Virus record (IMG/VR): IMGVR_UViG_3300022843_000001
Coordinates: 62,001 to 126,000 of that record
Direction: 5' to 3' (one strand)
DNA: 64,000 nt
From: a virus
Made by a program: the position numbers and the translations under genes. This document shows, piece by piece, positions 15,757-23,197 of this stretch (position 1 is the stretch's first letter; every line of letters starts with the position of its first letter). Under the pieces are notes generated by a model. That model saw only the letters and a program-made list of their open reading frames with translations, had not been told where the DNA came from and did not search any database.

Positions 15757-16101
15757 TTATCTTAAATTAAATGGGGTTTTAACACCACCAATCGCTGATT
15801 TGCCTTTTTTAGACCCTTTGCTTTTCTTAGTTGTAGTAGGTGATTCTTTTTCTACTTCAATACTAACAACATCGTCAACTATCACATCGTCAACTATCAC
15901 ATCGTCAACTATCACATCGTCAACTATCACATCGTCAACTATCACACAGGTTTCTTCATGGCCGCCTATCTTGGCAACACCATTCCATGCTGCACACTGT
16001 TCTTCAGTTAACTTTGCGCCTTTTAACTTCTCGCCACGTTTGGTGTAATAACCACTGACCTTGGCAATAGCGTTTTTGAATTGTCCTCTTTTTCTTTCCA
16101 T
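15757..16101 (-). CDS. Hypothetical protein with Val-Ile-Val-Asp-Asp repeats
   Basis: The 114-residue protein has a basic N-terminal domain of about 50 residues, then five tandem Val-Ile-Val-Asp-Asp repeats near 52-77, and a Lys/Ser/Thr-rich C-terminal tail. The repeats come from five exact 15-bp units (15871-15945), so copy number can change without breaking the frame. A GATAAATA late-like site lies 27 bases upstream of the start. A virion or cell-surface linker role is possible but unsupported. Confidence 0.7.
   Translation of the reverse strand: MERKRGQFKNAIAKVSGYYTKRGEKLKGAKLTEEQCAAWNGVAKIGGHEETCVIVDDVIVDDVIVDDVIVDDVIVDDVVSIEVEKESPTTTKKSKGSKKGKSAIGGVKTPFNLR
15871..15945. repeat. Five tandem 15-bp units
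   Basis: Five exact copies of ATCGTCAACTATCAC. In-frame in the gene at 15757-16101. Confidence 0.97.
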
Positions 16102-16126
16102 TACATTTCTCGTTTTGTTTATATGT

Positions 16127-16573
16127 TTATTTATCAGACTTAGAAAGAAGTCCTAAAAATTTAGATTCTTTCATTTCTGATTTTTCGTCGTCCCCTTTCC
16201 AGTTAGCATCAACGTAGTCGTAAAATTTCTTTTCGTCGTCTCCAGATAATTCACCTTGGCTTTTGACACCAAACTTCTTTAATGCAGCAGCGAAGAATTT
16301 TTTATATGCAGGGCCATCGTTTTTTGTGTCTTTATCTGCCCCTTCATTTTTTGTGTCGTCTTCGTCTTCGTCTTCTTCGTCGTCCTTTTTGGTAGCAGGA
16401 CCATTTGCGGCAGGGTCAGCTGTAACCTTTTCTTTGGGTTTTGGCTCGTCTCCATCAGTGTCAACGGGTGTGTCTTCTTCGTCTTCGACTTCAACTTTAA
16501 CTTCTGTCTTTGCTTTCGATGCTTCAATCATTGCACGATATACATTGACTAGATCTGATAGTTCTTCTTTCAT
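16127..16573 (-). CDS. Acidic protein with conserved C-terminal domain, probable head-associated
   Basis: The 148-residue product has a short helical start, a long Asp/Glu/Lys/Pro-rich disordered part near 20-85, and a C-terminal domain (about 86-128) with Phe-Phe-Ala-Ala-Ala-Leu-Lys-Lys-Phe-Gly-Val-Lys-Ser and Lys-Phe-Tyr-Asp-Tyr-Val-Asp-Ala-Asn-Trp. I recall this C-terminal block from structural-cluster proteins of T4-like marine phages. The acidic linker recalls scaffold or internal-core proteins. The role is inference. Confidence 0.7.
   Translation of the reverse strand: MKEELSDLVNVYRAMIEASKAKTEVKVEVEDEEDTPVDTDGDEPKPKEKVTADPAANGPATKKDDEEDEDEDDTKNEGADKDTKNDGPAYKKFFAAALKKFGVKSQGELSGDDEKKFYDYVDANWKGDDEKSEMKESKFLGLLSKSDK
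16128..16135 (-). promoter_or_regulatory. Variant late promoter GATAAATA
   Basis: One mismatch from TATAAATA, 27 bases upstream of the start at 16101. Confidence 0.35.
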
Positions 16574-16578
16574 TGTTA

Positions 16579-16857
16579 TTATCCTAATAATGGTAATGCT
16601 ATGTGAATTGCCGTACCGATGTATATAAAGCCGAGAGCGATGTATATAACGACAAGAGATTTTGTATGTTTTTGATTTGAATTAGACACAATGTTATTTT
16701 CTATGGACTTAATTCTATTATCATGATCATGCACTATATCATTTATAGATGCAATGGTGGTGTTCTGGGATATAATAATATCCAAGGATTTTAATAATAT
16801 TGTCGTATTATTCTCGATTCGATCCAATCGGCCGTCTAAAGACGTTTCTTCTTCCAT
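16579..16857 (-). CDS. Coiled-coil protein with C-terminal membrane segment (XhlA-like)
   Basis: The 92-residue protein has a hydrophilic heptad region at about 5-62 (repeated Ile-Glu-Asn and Ile spacing) and one hydrophobic segment at about 67-90 at the C-terminus. The layout equals that of the protein at 20-310 and of the XhlA family. It lies in a late cluster with a holin-like gene 2 kb downstream, which fits a lysis accessory role, but the sequence alone does not prove it. Confidence 0.7.
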   Translation of the reverse strand: MEEETSLDGRLDRIENNTTILLKSLDIIISQNTTIASINDIVHDHDNRIKSIENNIVSNSNQKHTKSLVVIYIALGFIYIGTAIHIALPLLG

Positions 16858-16859
16858 TA

Positions 16860-17075
16860 TTATCCAACCTTTACGATTTCTTTTGCTTGTTTTTCAGCGT
16901 TTCTTTTAGATTCGCCATACTTCACCAACAAAGCTGTCATTGTTTTAATGTCTTTCTTATCAGCAGCATCGTTAAATGCATCGGCATCCTTTCCGCTATA
17001 TATCTTAACTAGTGCGTCTTCTTCCAATGTGCCTTCTGTGTGCAAGTCTTCTTTGAATTGAAAATATGATTTCAT
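16860..17075 (-). CDS. Small protein, possible capsid-targeting N-terminus
   Basis: A 71-residue helical protein that begins Met-Lys-Ser-Tyr-Phe-Gln-Phe-Lys-Glu. This is a weaker version of the T4 capsid-targeting peptide (Met-Lys-Thr-Tyr-Gln-Glu-Phe-Ile-Ala-Glu). The rest is charged, with no known domain. It is followed by the XhlA-like gene and preceded by five genes with the same type of start. Confidence 0.65.
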   Translation of the reverse strand: MKSYFQFKEDLHTEGTLEEDALVKIYSGKDADAFNDAADKKDIKTMTALLVKYGESKRNAEKQAKEIVKVG

Positions 17076-17104
17076 GATAGTCCTTAATGTATATTAGTCT
17101 AAAG

Positions 17105-17923
17105 TTATTTGTTTATAATTGCAACGTCTGTTAACCATTTTCGGATTTTCTTGCCATTACTTTCTACGATCACGTAGTTAGAACCGGTCACGATTATCAG
17201 GCCGACTTGATCCGTATTATCAAGAAGCACGTAGTCTCCTTTCTCAAACAAGTTGCCTTCTATGTAGCTTTCTCTTGTTTCAGAAACTGATCTTAATTGA
17301 ATATGCTTTCGGAAAGTATAGGATTCTTTAAGTCCCATGCCTGAACGAACAGCATTGAATAATAATTTACCGTCTTTGAACGCCTTTGGCAGTCCTTTTT
17401 GAAACATTTCAAAATCGTTTGCTTCAGCGGCAGCACGCATCTTAGAGGCGGACATTCCACTTACTTCGTCGCTGTCAGGATCTCTATCACCAGCAGAAAC
17501 AACATTCAGTGTCTCGAAGTTATAAAATCCGTGCCGACCTTTTACGCCATTGTACTTATTTATGATTTTATCGAACTCTGCTACTCTGTCAGAACCAACA
17601 ACCATGGTTGCCTTAATGTATCCTTTATCAAACAAGAACACCATAACATCGAAGACATTTCGTATTTTCTTATCTAAAATGATGTTTCGTGCATGTTTTG
17701 GAAACATCTTCCTCATGAACTTTACTTTGGACACGTAGTCCAAAGGATTCTTCTTGGGATCATTAGAAGAAGACGCAAATACGAAATAATCCGCTTTACT
17801 ATTTACAGTTGACAACTTTTTAATAAGTTTTTCGTGCCCAGTTGTAGGTGGGTTAAACCTGCCAAAAGTAAAGACTGCTTCGTTCGTCTCTTCTGTGATG
17901 TATTGACTAAATGATTTAATCAT
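17105..17923 (-). CDS. Cytidylyltransferase-like nucleotidyltransferase with capsid-targeting N-terminus
   Basis: The 272-residue protein has a Met-Ile-Lys-Ser-Phe-Ser-Gln-Tyr-Ile-Thr-Glu start, then the HxGH-type motif Phe-Gly-Arg-Phe-Asn-Pro-Pro-Thr-Thr-Gly-His at 20-30 and a Ser-Gly-Met-Ser-Ala-Ser-Lys-Met-Arg motif near 148-156, the pair that marks nicotinamide-nucleotide and related adenylyltransferases. A C-terminal beta-rich segment near 225-268 may be an SH3-like domain. NMN adenylyltransferase is the best guess for the activity. The start resembles peptides that send T4 proteins into the prohead, with a gp21-like cleavage site Ile-Thr-Glu. It overlaps the upstream gene by 8 bases. 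Confidence 0.8.
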   Translation of the reverse strand: MIKSFSQYITEETNEAVFTFGRFNPPTTGHEKLIKKLSTVNSKADYFVFASSSNDPKKNPLDYVSKVKFMRKMFPKHARNIILDKKIRNVFDVMVFLFDKGYIKATMVVGSDRVAEFDKIINKYNGVKGRHGFYNFETLNVVSAGDRDPDSDEVSGMSASKMRAAAEANDFEMFQKGLPKAFKDGKLLFNAVRSGMGLKESYTFRKHIQLRSVSETRESYIEGNLFEKGDYVLLDNTDQVGLIIVTGSNYVIVESNGKKIRKWLTDVAIINK

Positions 17924-18320
17924 CTGACAAATCTTCCTTTTTTGTACTACGTTTGCCGCGTTCGGCTTGTTTTATTTTCGGCAATAGTTTTTTAGACAAT
18001 CTACTTATAGCAGCGCTCTTCTTGGCAACCTTCTTTTCTAAGGCACCTCGTGCAGCAAAGGAAAGATCACCCTTCGACTTATCTTTTAAAATCTTTTTCT
18101 CTATTTCTTTTCGAGCATGTTTATTAGCTCGACTTTTCAGTTTTTCAGGAGACGCTATACGATTTGCGGCACGTTTCTTACCCGCTTTAATTTTGGACTT
18201 ATTCTTTCTCATTGCGGCCCGCATCTTCATCCGCCCTCGAGCATCTAATGCTTCGTCGAAGTCATCTTCATCTTCGTCGAAGTCATCTTCATTGTTTACA
18301 TATTCCTTGAAGGATAACAT
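17916..18320 (-). CDS. Basic protein with acidic N-terminus, candidate internal head protein
   Basis: The 134-residue product starts Met-Leu-Ser-Phe-Lys-Glu-Tyr-Val and continues with an Asp/Glu run (residues 11-25), then an Ala-Leu-Asp-Ala-Arg-Gly-Arg-Met-Lys block and about 90 residues very rich in Lys, Arg and Ala. If gp21 removes the acidic start, the basic part could bind packaged DNA. This pattern fits internal head proteins, but the function is inferred. A variant late site (AATAAATA, 18408-18415) lies 88 bases upstream. Confidence 0.75.
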   Translation of the reverse strand: MLSFKEYVNNEDDFDEDEDDFDEALDARGRMKMRAAMRKNKSKIKAGKKRAANRIASPEKLKSRANKHARKEIEKKILKDKSKGDLSFAARGALEKKVAKKSAAISRLSKKLLPKIKQAERGKRSTKKEDLSDD

Positions 18321-18406
18321 ATTTGTACCTGTTAGTTATTTGCGCGCTGCAGCGCTTTGTGCCATTGTTGGCATATCCATGTTCTTTCTCCGAGCACGCC
18401 AGCCTT

Positions 18407-18802
18407 TTATTTATTTGATTCTTCTACAGTGCCTATTTTATCTTGCACCCAAGCAGAGGTGCCGAATTCAGCACCTCTCTTTTTTGCCAACGCGATTGCC
18501 GCTACTTTAGTCATGTTAGGTTGTATAACTTTATTGTCTTTGTATACAGTGTATTTGTCACCCACTTTGCGAGCTTCGTCAAGATCAAAAGCAGCATCAA
18601 CCGCTTTATTACCATGTCTATCACGAAGAATTTGTGAAATTGCACCTCCCTTATCAAAGCCTTGTACGTTTATAACTTTATTAGTAGATTGTATAATACC
18701 CCGAAGCTCCTTGACAGATTTCTTTTTCAGATCGGCATATTCTTTTTTTACTTTCTCAATACGCCCTTTGTTTTCAAGAATAAATTCTTTATATGTTTTC
18801 AT
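18407..18802 (-). CDS. Protein with T4-type capsid-targeting sequence
   Basis: The 131-residue protein starts Met-Lys-Thr-Tyr-Lys-Glu-Phe-Ile-Leu-Glu, which differs at only two positions from the T4 internal protein peptide, and Ile-Leu-Glu is a fitting gp21 cleavage site. The remainder is helical and basic, with no recognised domain. I chose the ATG at 18802 (TAGGTACAGAA upstream) rather than the longer frame, because it places this peptide at the N-terminus. This is the clearest candidate internal head protein of the cluster. Confidence 0.82.
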   Translation of the reverse strand: MKTYKEFILENKGRIEKVKKEYADLKKKSVKELRGIIQSTNKVINVQGFDKGGAISQILRDRHGNKAVDAAFDLDEARKVGDKYTVYKDNKVIQPNMTKVAAIALAKKRGAEFGTSAWVQDKIGTVEESNK

Positions 18803-18813
18803 TTCTGTACCTA

Positions 18814-20064
18814 TTATCTTGTGGGAGAATCCCATCCTTTGAGTATTTCGTCGCTAAAATTTGCGTAGGAGAAACTTAACTGATCGACCAACTTAAAAGC
18901 ATTACCTTTTGCGTGATCAATCGCTACAAAACCTTCATGACCAGTAACTTCAAATCCATTCTTCGTTCTTAGGAACGTGGACATATTGTCAATCTTATTC
19001 AACTTTCCAACTATGATCAATTTTACATCACCTAATAGATTTTGCAATTCAAAAAGATCGATAAGTTGTTTTTTGTTACTATCAGAGAAAAACTTCATAA
19101 AGTCGTCACGGGCAATGATCTTTCGTTCTTTACCTGCATCCGATTTTAATTTATCTATCTCTTTCTGATATTTATTATTTATATATGCAATTAGACCAGT
19201 AACATGCTTTTTAGGGTCGGAAGACATTGTTCCGCCGCGGATAAAACTGTTTGCATATGTCTCAATGGTCTGTGCAAGATTAGGGGTAGTTTCTATTTGT
19301 TTTAAAGTTTTGGATGATACTTTCTGAAACAACTTGCCGGCCTGACTCAACTTCTTGTCAATCGAATTAGTTTCTTTCTTGGTTAACGATACACTGCCAC
19401 TCAGATTCTTAACGTTAGCATCATCGAACCAAACGTTTTTCGTTTGAGTGAATTGTTTTGCATCAAGTTTAAAGGATGCATTAAGGTCAGCAAATGTACT
19501 ACCTTTGTATTCCGTATGAAGCACGATGCCCATCTTGGACCCTTGAATTTTCTTTGCAAGTTTAGAATCTGTTGGTACTGCATATAAAATTGTGTTTGGG
19601 TGAAATGTCAGATAATTCTCGCCATCTATCTTTTGTGTTTTCAAGTCGCTAGCGCTATACATCATATCGCCCTGAAAGATTCCTTTTGGATTTAACTTTG
19701 GAAGTTCTTTGAGCGCAATTTTCATTTTTACATTTAAGTCAGCACTTGATATGTCGGCATCAATGTCAGCGTCAGTCATATAAAACTTAGGAGTTTTTGC
19801 AAATATACCTTTCTTTGCCACGAAGAATTTTCCAGCATCAGGTTCGCCGCTTGGTACTTGACCAAAGAATATGGCAGGGGCGCCGTCCCATTTCATCGTC
19901 ACATCTATTTTAGATGTAGATGTTCCAGCCAAGGTGTTTCTTAAATCTCGCAGAGATTCTATTGCTTGTCTTGTACCTTTAACACCTTTATACAGAACTA
20001 GATTCTGTATGTGCTGCATGTGAGCATTAACTTCTTCGGTTACATAAGATTTGAAGGATATCAT
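18814..20064 (-). CDS. Ligase-like nucleotidyltransferase with capsid-targeting N-terminus
   Basis: The 416-residue protein begins Met-Ile-Ser-Phe-Lys-Ser-Tyr-Val-Thr-Glu-Glu. It shows covalent nucleotidyltransferase motifs: Lys-Trp-Asp-Gly at 58-61 (motif I, KxDG), Phe-Val-Ala-Lys-Lys-Gly near 81, Ile-Phe-Gln-Gly-Asp near 129-133 (motif III position), Glu-Gly-Phe-Val near 377-380 (motif IV) and Phe-Lys-Leu-Val near 390 (motif V). That order is as in DNA or RNA ligases and capping enzymes, although the gap between motifs III and IV is long. Relatives in marine phages are uncharacterised as far as I know. It overlaps the upstream 426-codon gene by 4 bases (ATGA). Confidence 0.75.
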   Translation of the reverse strand: MISFKSYVTEEVNAHMQHIQNLVLYKGVKGTRQAIESLRDLRNTLAGTSTSKIDVTMKWDGAPAIFFGQVPSGEPDAGKFFVAKKGIFAKTPKFYMTDADIDADISSADLNVKMKIALKELPKLNPKGIFQGDMMYSASDLKTQKIDGENYLTFHPNTILYAVPTDSKLAKKIQGSKMGIVLHTEYKGSTFADLNASFKLDAKQFTQTKNVWFDDANVKNLSGSVSLTKKETNSIDKKLSQAGKLFQKVSSKTLKQIETTPNLAQTIETYANSFIRGGTMSSDPKKHVTGLIAYINNKYQKEIDKLKSDAGKERKIIARDDFMKFFSDSNKKQLIDLFELQNLLGDVKLIIVGKLNKIDNMSTFLRTKNGFEVTGHEGFVAIDHAKGNAFKLVDQLSFSYANFSDEILKGWDSPTR

Positions 20065-21341
20065 GAGGCCTTCACATAAGCAGCAGACATTTCGGATTCA
20101 GAGGCAGCGTAACCAATCATAGCCGTTATAACTTTTGTTTTCATTGTTTTTGATAATTTATTAAATTGAAAAAGAAGTTGAGCTCCCATTATCTTGGACA
20201 TAAAAAATGTTGCGTCCTTTTCGTCTACCTTCTTTTTAAAGTCGGAATACTTGATAGAAGGTTCCCCCAATGTTGTGTAATAATCGTAAAACTTGCGAAG
20301 ATTATCTTCTGTTTTTATGCCCAAGGTTTTTTGTGGCATAAATAATGATCGGCCGATATTTTTCATCAAAACGGCAACAGGTCCGCCTGAAATCTTTCCT
20401 TGATTGGCAAACTTACCTTTTATCTCACCTTGCCATGTTGACCCAAATGTTCGGAATTGAATTTCACCACCGTCATATTGAATGTATACATCGTTAGATT
20501 GAAAAAATGATCTCTTTCCTGTCGTGAACTTGGTAAATTGGTATTCTTTTCGTTTCTCCGTAAAGTTCTTCTTTTCTAAAGAAACCTTACCTTGTGCCTG
20601 CTTCAAAGAAACACCAACAAGAATGCCTTCATTTCCTGCATTCAAAATTAAGTTGTTTAATTCTAATATACTTTGAGTACCTTCAATATCGAGCGCTTCT
20701 GCTTTACTTGTTGCCATCCAAATATCAGCAGGGGTCCATTTGTTTAAGTTAGTAAAGAGTTTTTCAATTTTGTTCAGCTTTTTGAATTGATTGTCTATTC
20801 GTGCAATAAAAGCAGAACCTCTATGAAATATATATTTCTTACCTTTATATAAACTTTCTTTGTGAAGTTTCTCCGCGGTAAGTATACATGAATCTCTCCA
20901 AACATCGTCAAGATTATCTACGATATTATTAATTGGCTCGTCAACGTTGACACTATTAGCTGCACCATGTAGGGATTCGGCACTATATTTGCCGCCTTTA
21001 TACCATCTGTCTGCTAAATACAGACATTGCGCGGATTCTGTTAATTTTGTAACAGCTGCACCTGCGCCACTACCACCGCCTGCTGTTTTTGCGACAATAG
21101 TTATCTTGTCGGATAGTTGAGTTTCGCCTACTGAAGATTTGTTCGATATGGGTTGAAAATTGCCGCCAAGTTGTGTTGCAATGTCTTTCAGTGCTTTAAC
21201 TCGTTCGGAGTTACTGTCTACCATTATTGCAATAATTCGGCCCTGTACTTTCTTAATTTTAGAATAACCTATATCGTTTAATAGTGTTATTACTGAGTCG
21301 GTTACAGCATACTCAATTAAGAAGCTTTTAAAACTTTGCAT
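20061..21341 (-). CDS. Large protein with capsid-targeting N-terminus and PD-(D/E)XK-like motifs
   Basis: The 426-residue protein starts Met-Gln-Ser-Phe-Lys-Ser-Phe-Leu-Ile-Glu. Near 202-208 it has Trp-Thr-Pro-Ala-Asp-Ile-Trp and near 240-248 Ile-Leu-Val-Gly-Val-Ser-Leu-Lys-Gln, a spacing and style seen in PD-(D/E)XK nucleases (Asp...Ser-x-Lys). A Gly/Ala-rich stretch lies at about 85-97. I do not recognise the full protein; nuclease activity is a hypothesis. A late promoter is 40 bases upstream. It is the first gene of a five-gene run whose products share this N-terminal peptide. Confidence 0.72.
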   Translation of the reverse strand: MQSFKSFLIEYAVTDSVITLLNDIGYSKIKKVQGRIIAIMVDSNSERVKALKDIATQLGGNFQPISNKSSVGETQLSDKITIVAKTAGGGSGAGAAVTKLTESAQCLYLADRWYKGGKYSAESLHGAANSVNVDEPINNIVDNLDDVWRDSCILTAEKLHKESLYKGKKYIFHRGSAFIARIDNQFKKLNKIEKLFTNLNKWTPADIWMATSKAEALDIEGTQSILELNNLILNAGNEGILVGVSLKQAQGKVSLEKKNFTEKRKEYQFTKFTTGKRSFFQSNDVYIQYDGGEIQFRTFGSTWQGEIKGKFANQGKISGGPVAVLMKNIGRSLFMPQKTLGIKTEDNLRKFYDYYTTLGEPSIKYSDFKKKVDEKDATFFMSKIMGAQLLFQFNKLSKTMKTKVITAMIGYAASESEMSAAYVKAS

Positions 21342-21366
21342 TATTCGACATTCCCATACAATATAG

Positions 21367-21879
21367 TTAGTTATTAATGTTATTTATAACATCTTTTACC
21401 TCGCGACCCGTAGAAACTATAAACTTATTATACAATATTTCTTCCCATTCGTCAGCTTCTATCTCCCAAGGAAAATTCCAAGGACAGTCGATATAGTCTT
21501 GATCGTCGTATACATTAACTTCTTTCCATATACGATAATGTTTATCATTATATCTTTCCTTCAACTCTCCAGAGGCCATTTGTTTAACATGGACCATTTC
21601 ATGAAAAAGAGTTAACATCATTGTCTTTTTATCTATATTAGTAACAAGAAGTTGAAATTCTCGAGGCCTGATATTAGAATCCATCCATTCAGCACTCCCA
21701 AAGTCACCATTTTTGAGCCGACCGATCTCTACATTTATAAAAAGACTACGGTATCTTGGCATCAATACGCGTTTGGCAAATGAGATACATTCCTGTATTA
21801 GCAATCTTTGTTCTTTGTTGCCGCCTTTCACATAAATATGTGTGTTATCTACTCTGGTTAATATATCGTTCTGACTCAT
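21367..21879 (-). CDS. SprT-like zinc metallopeptidase
   Basis: The 170-residue protein has a HExxH zinc motif (His-Glu-Met-Val-His) near 102-106 preceded by Met-Leu-Thr-Leu-Phe, and a later acidic segment with Glu-Ile-Glu-Ala-Asp-Glu near 145-150 that could give the third ligand. The helix and spacing match the SprT/WLM type of proteases. Such proteins in phages may act on DNA-bound proteins; the target is unknown. It overlaps the upstream 69-codon gene by four bases. Confidence 0.78.
   Translation of the reverse strand: MSQNDILTRVDNTHIYVKGGNKEQRLLIQECISFAKRVLMPRYRSLFINVEIGRLKNGDFGSAEWMDSNIRPREFQLLVTNIDKKTMMLTLFHEMVHVKQMASGELKERYNDKHYRIWKEVNVYDDQDYIDCPWNFPWEIEADEWEEILYNKFIVSTGREVKDVINNINN
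21381..21388 (-). promoter_or_regulatory. Late promoter TATAAATA for the capsid-targeted cluster
   Basis: Exact TATAAATA inside the 3' end of the SprT-like gene, 40 bases upstream of the start at 21341. Confidence 0.72.
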
Positions 21880-22085
21880 AGATCTTTTTTAGAGTGCTTA
21901 ACAAGATCACCAGATTTCGATATTTTGAGATAACCTTCTGCTTCAAGATATTCCATTGTAGTTGAAATGATAGTATTAGTATGTTTTTCCTGCTGCTTAG
22001 CGCTAATGTTTGCGTTTTGCATCAAAAGTGAGAATGCCCAACATCCTAATAGTACTAATATTTCCCAAGATTCAAATGTATACAT
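21876..22085 (-). CDS. Small membrane-anchored protein
   Basis: The 69-residue protein has one hydrophobic segment at about 6-22 and a hydrophilic helical remainder with Lys-rich end. It overlaps both neighbours by one to four bases (thyX upstream, SprT-like downstream), so the three are translated as a unit. I do not recognise the family. Confidence 0.68.
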   Translation of the reverse strand: MYTFESWEILVLLGCWAFSLLMQNANISAKQQEKHTNTIISTTMEYLEAEGYLKISKSGDLVKHSKKDL

Positions 22086-22873
22086 TATACATCCATGTCA
22101 ATATATTTGCTCATTGGGAATAATCTGCTAATCGCAAGAGCAATAGCTTTAGCAAGTTCCATATGTTCTTTTTGAGTACCGTTGCTCATTCTCAATTCGC
22201 AATAATGAATCCAACTTCGTATAGTACCATTTACATATAAACGAGATTTAGTTAAACCTTCAGGCAAAACAACTCTTGCTTGTTCCTTTGCAATTCCATG
22301 TTCAATCGCCCATTCATAAACATTTTTAGTGTAAGTCATTAGTTCGGCCTGAGCTTTATACCAATATGCGGCAACTTCCATGGCGTCAGAGTCTTCAGGA
22401 TCAAGATTTACAGAGTTCTGCCTATTTTTATTGTCTTGAAAACGACACTCTCGCGGTTCTACAAACATACCTTCCATGTCAGTAGGATCGGCATATCGTT
22501 GACTAAATTCCTGAAAGGAGAATGATCGGTGGCGCAGCAGTTGTCGAGCAATGTCTCTCGTTGTATCGACCTCAATTGTTGCAGACACCATCTCGAAAGG
22601 CGAGAAGTGTTTATGCTTTATAAGATAACGAAGCAATTTATCATTAGTTTCTACGTTCATTTGTCCAGCAGGGTTTGATACCCGGGCACAATAAGCAATC
22701 AATTCTTCAAGGCCTGTTCTTACTTCTTCATCACCGTGGAAGTTAACTTGAGGGGTTACACCTAGGTTTGATACCCGGGCACAATAAGCAATCAATTCTT
22801 CAAGGCCTGTTCTTACTTCTTCATCACCGTGGAAGTTAACTTGAGTGGTTACACCTACTAATCTTGCGTTCAT
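22085..22873 (-). CDS. thyX: Flavin-dependent thymidylate synthase ThyX with duplicated N-terminus
   Basis: The 262-residue enzyme methylates dUMP with FAD and folate. The ThyX signature Arg-His-Arg-Ser-Phe-Ser-Phe-Gln-Glu-Phe-Ser-Gln-Arg is at about 117-129, and Arg in Pro-Glu-Gly-Leu-Thr-Lys-Ser-Arg is near 206. The first about 62 residues contain two tandem copies of a 31-residue unit (Gly-Val-Thr-x-Gln-Val-Asn-Phe-His-Gly...Ala-Arg-Val-Ser-Asn), coded by 93-bp repeats with one base difference. One copy would be the normal first strand and helix of ThyX. I place the start at the second ATG (22873), with GGTG upstream. Confidence 0.93.
   Translation of the reverse strand: MNARLVGVTTQVNFHGDEEVRTGLEELIAYCARVSNLGVTPQVNFHGDEEVRTGLEELIAYCARVSNPAGQMNVETNDKLLRYLIKHKHFSPFEMVSATIEVDTTRDIARQLLRHRSFSFQEFSQRYADPTDMEGMFVEPRECRFQDNKNRQNSVNLDPEDSDAMEVAAYWYKAQAELMTYTKNVYEWAIEHGIAKEQARVVLPEGLTKSRLYVNGTIRSWIHYCELRMSNGTQKEHMELAKAIALAISRLFPMSKYIDMDV
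22672..22857. repeat. Two tandem 93-bp repeats inside thyX
   Basis: Units 22672-22764 and 22765-22857 differ at one base only. The length is a multiple of three, so the reading frame is kept. Confidence 0.97.
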
Positions 22874-22878
22874 ATTTT

Positions 22879-23112
22879 TCACCATTTTAAAGAGTTAATG
22901 AGATCGTGAGTTAATGCACGAGCTGTTTGAAAACCTACTTTTCCAAAGAGCAGCCGATCTTTGTGTGTAGAATTATTGAATCCAAATTCCATAATTGATA
23001 TAAAAATCTCTCCAATACAAAGCAAAATTGCTAGGACTAATACTACGGGAACTAACACAATCATTATCAAGACTCGAATCAACCATTTTACAGTTCTAAT
23101 TATTTGTTTCAT
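22879..23112 (-). CDS. Small membrane protein
   Basis: The 77-residue product has a basic start, a long hydrophobic region at about 11-45 (one or two transmembrane segments) and a soluble C-terminus. TAAGGAAAG lies about 8 bases before the ATG. It overlaps the longer possible thyX start. There is no recognised family. Confidence 0.7.
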   Translation of the reverse strand: MKQIIRTVKWLIRVLIMIVLVPVVLVLAILLCIGEIFISIMEFGFNNSTHKDRLLFGKVGFQTARALTHDLINSLKW

Positions 23113-23197
23113 TATTTAATCTTTCCTTATTTTCTTCGTTTAGTAAATCTTGACCATTCTTCGTTAATCCAACAAAGGTCTTGATTCATAATATATT

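Noticed and set aside
15871-15945. CRISPR-like repeat array
   Set aside because: The units are directly adjacent with no spacers, and they code for an in-frame peptide repeat.
16263-16628. Ser-rich plus-strand frame opposite the acidic protein (also 15800-16048 and 56471-56896)
   Set aside because: These are mirror images of Asp/Glu-rich codons on the other strand and have no ribosome sites.
23127-23189. 20-codon frame between gene 41 and the membrane-protein gene
   Set aside because: No ribosome site and no supporting overlap.
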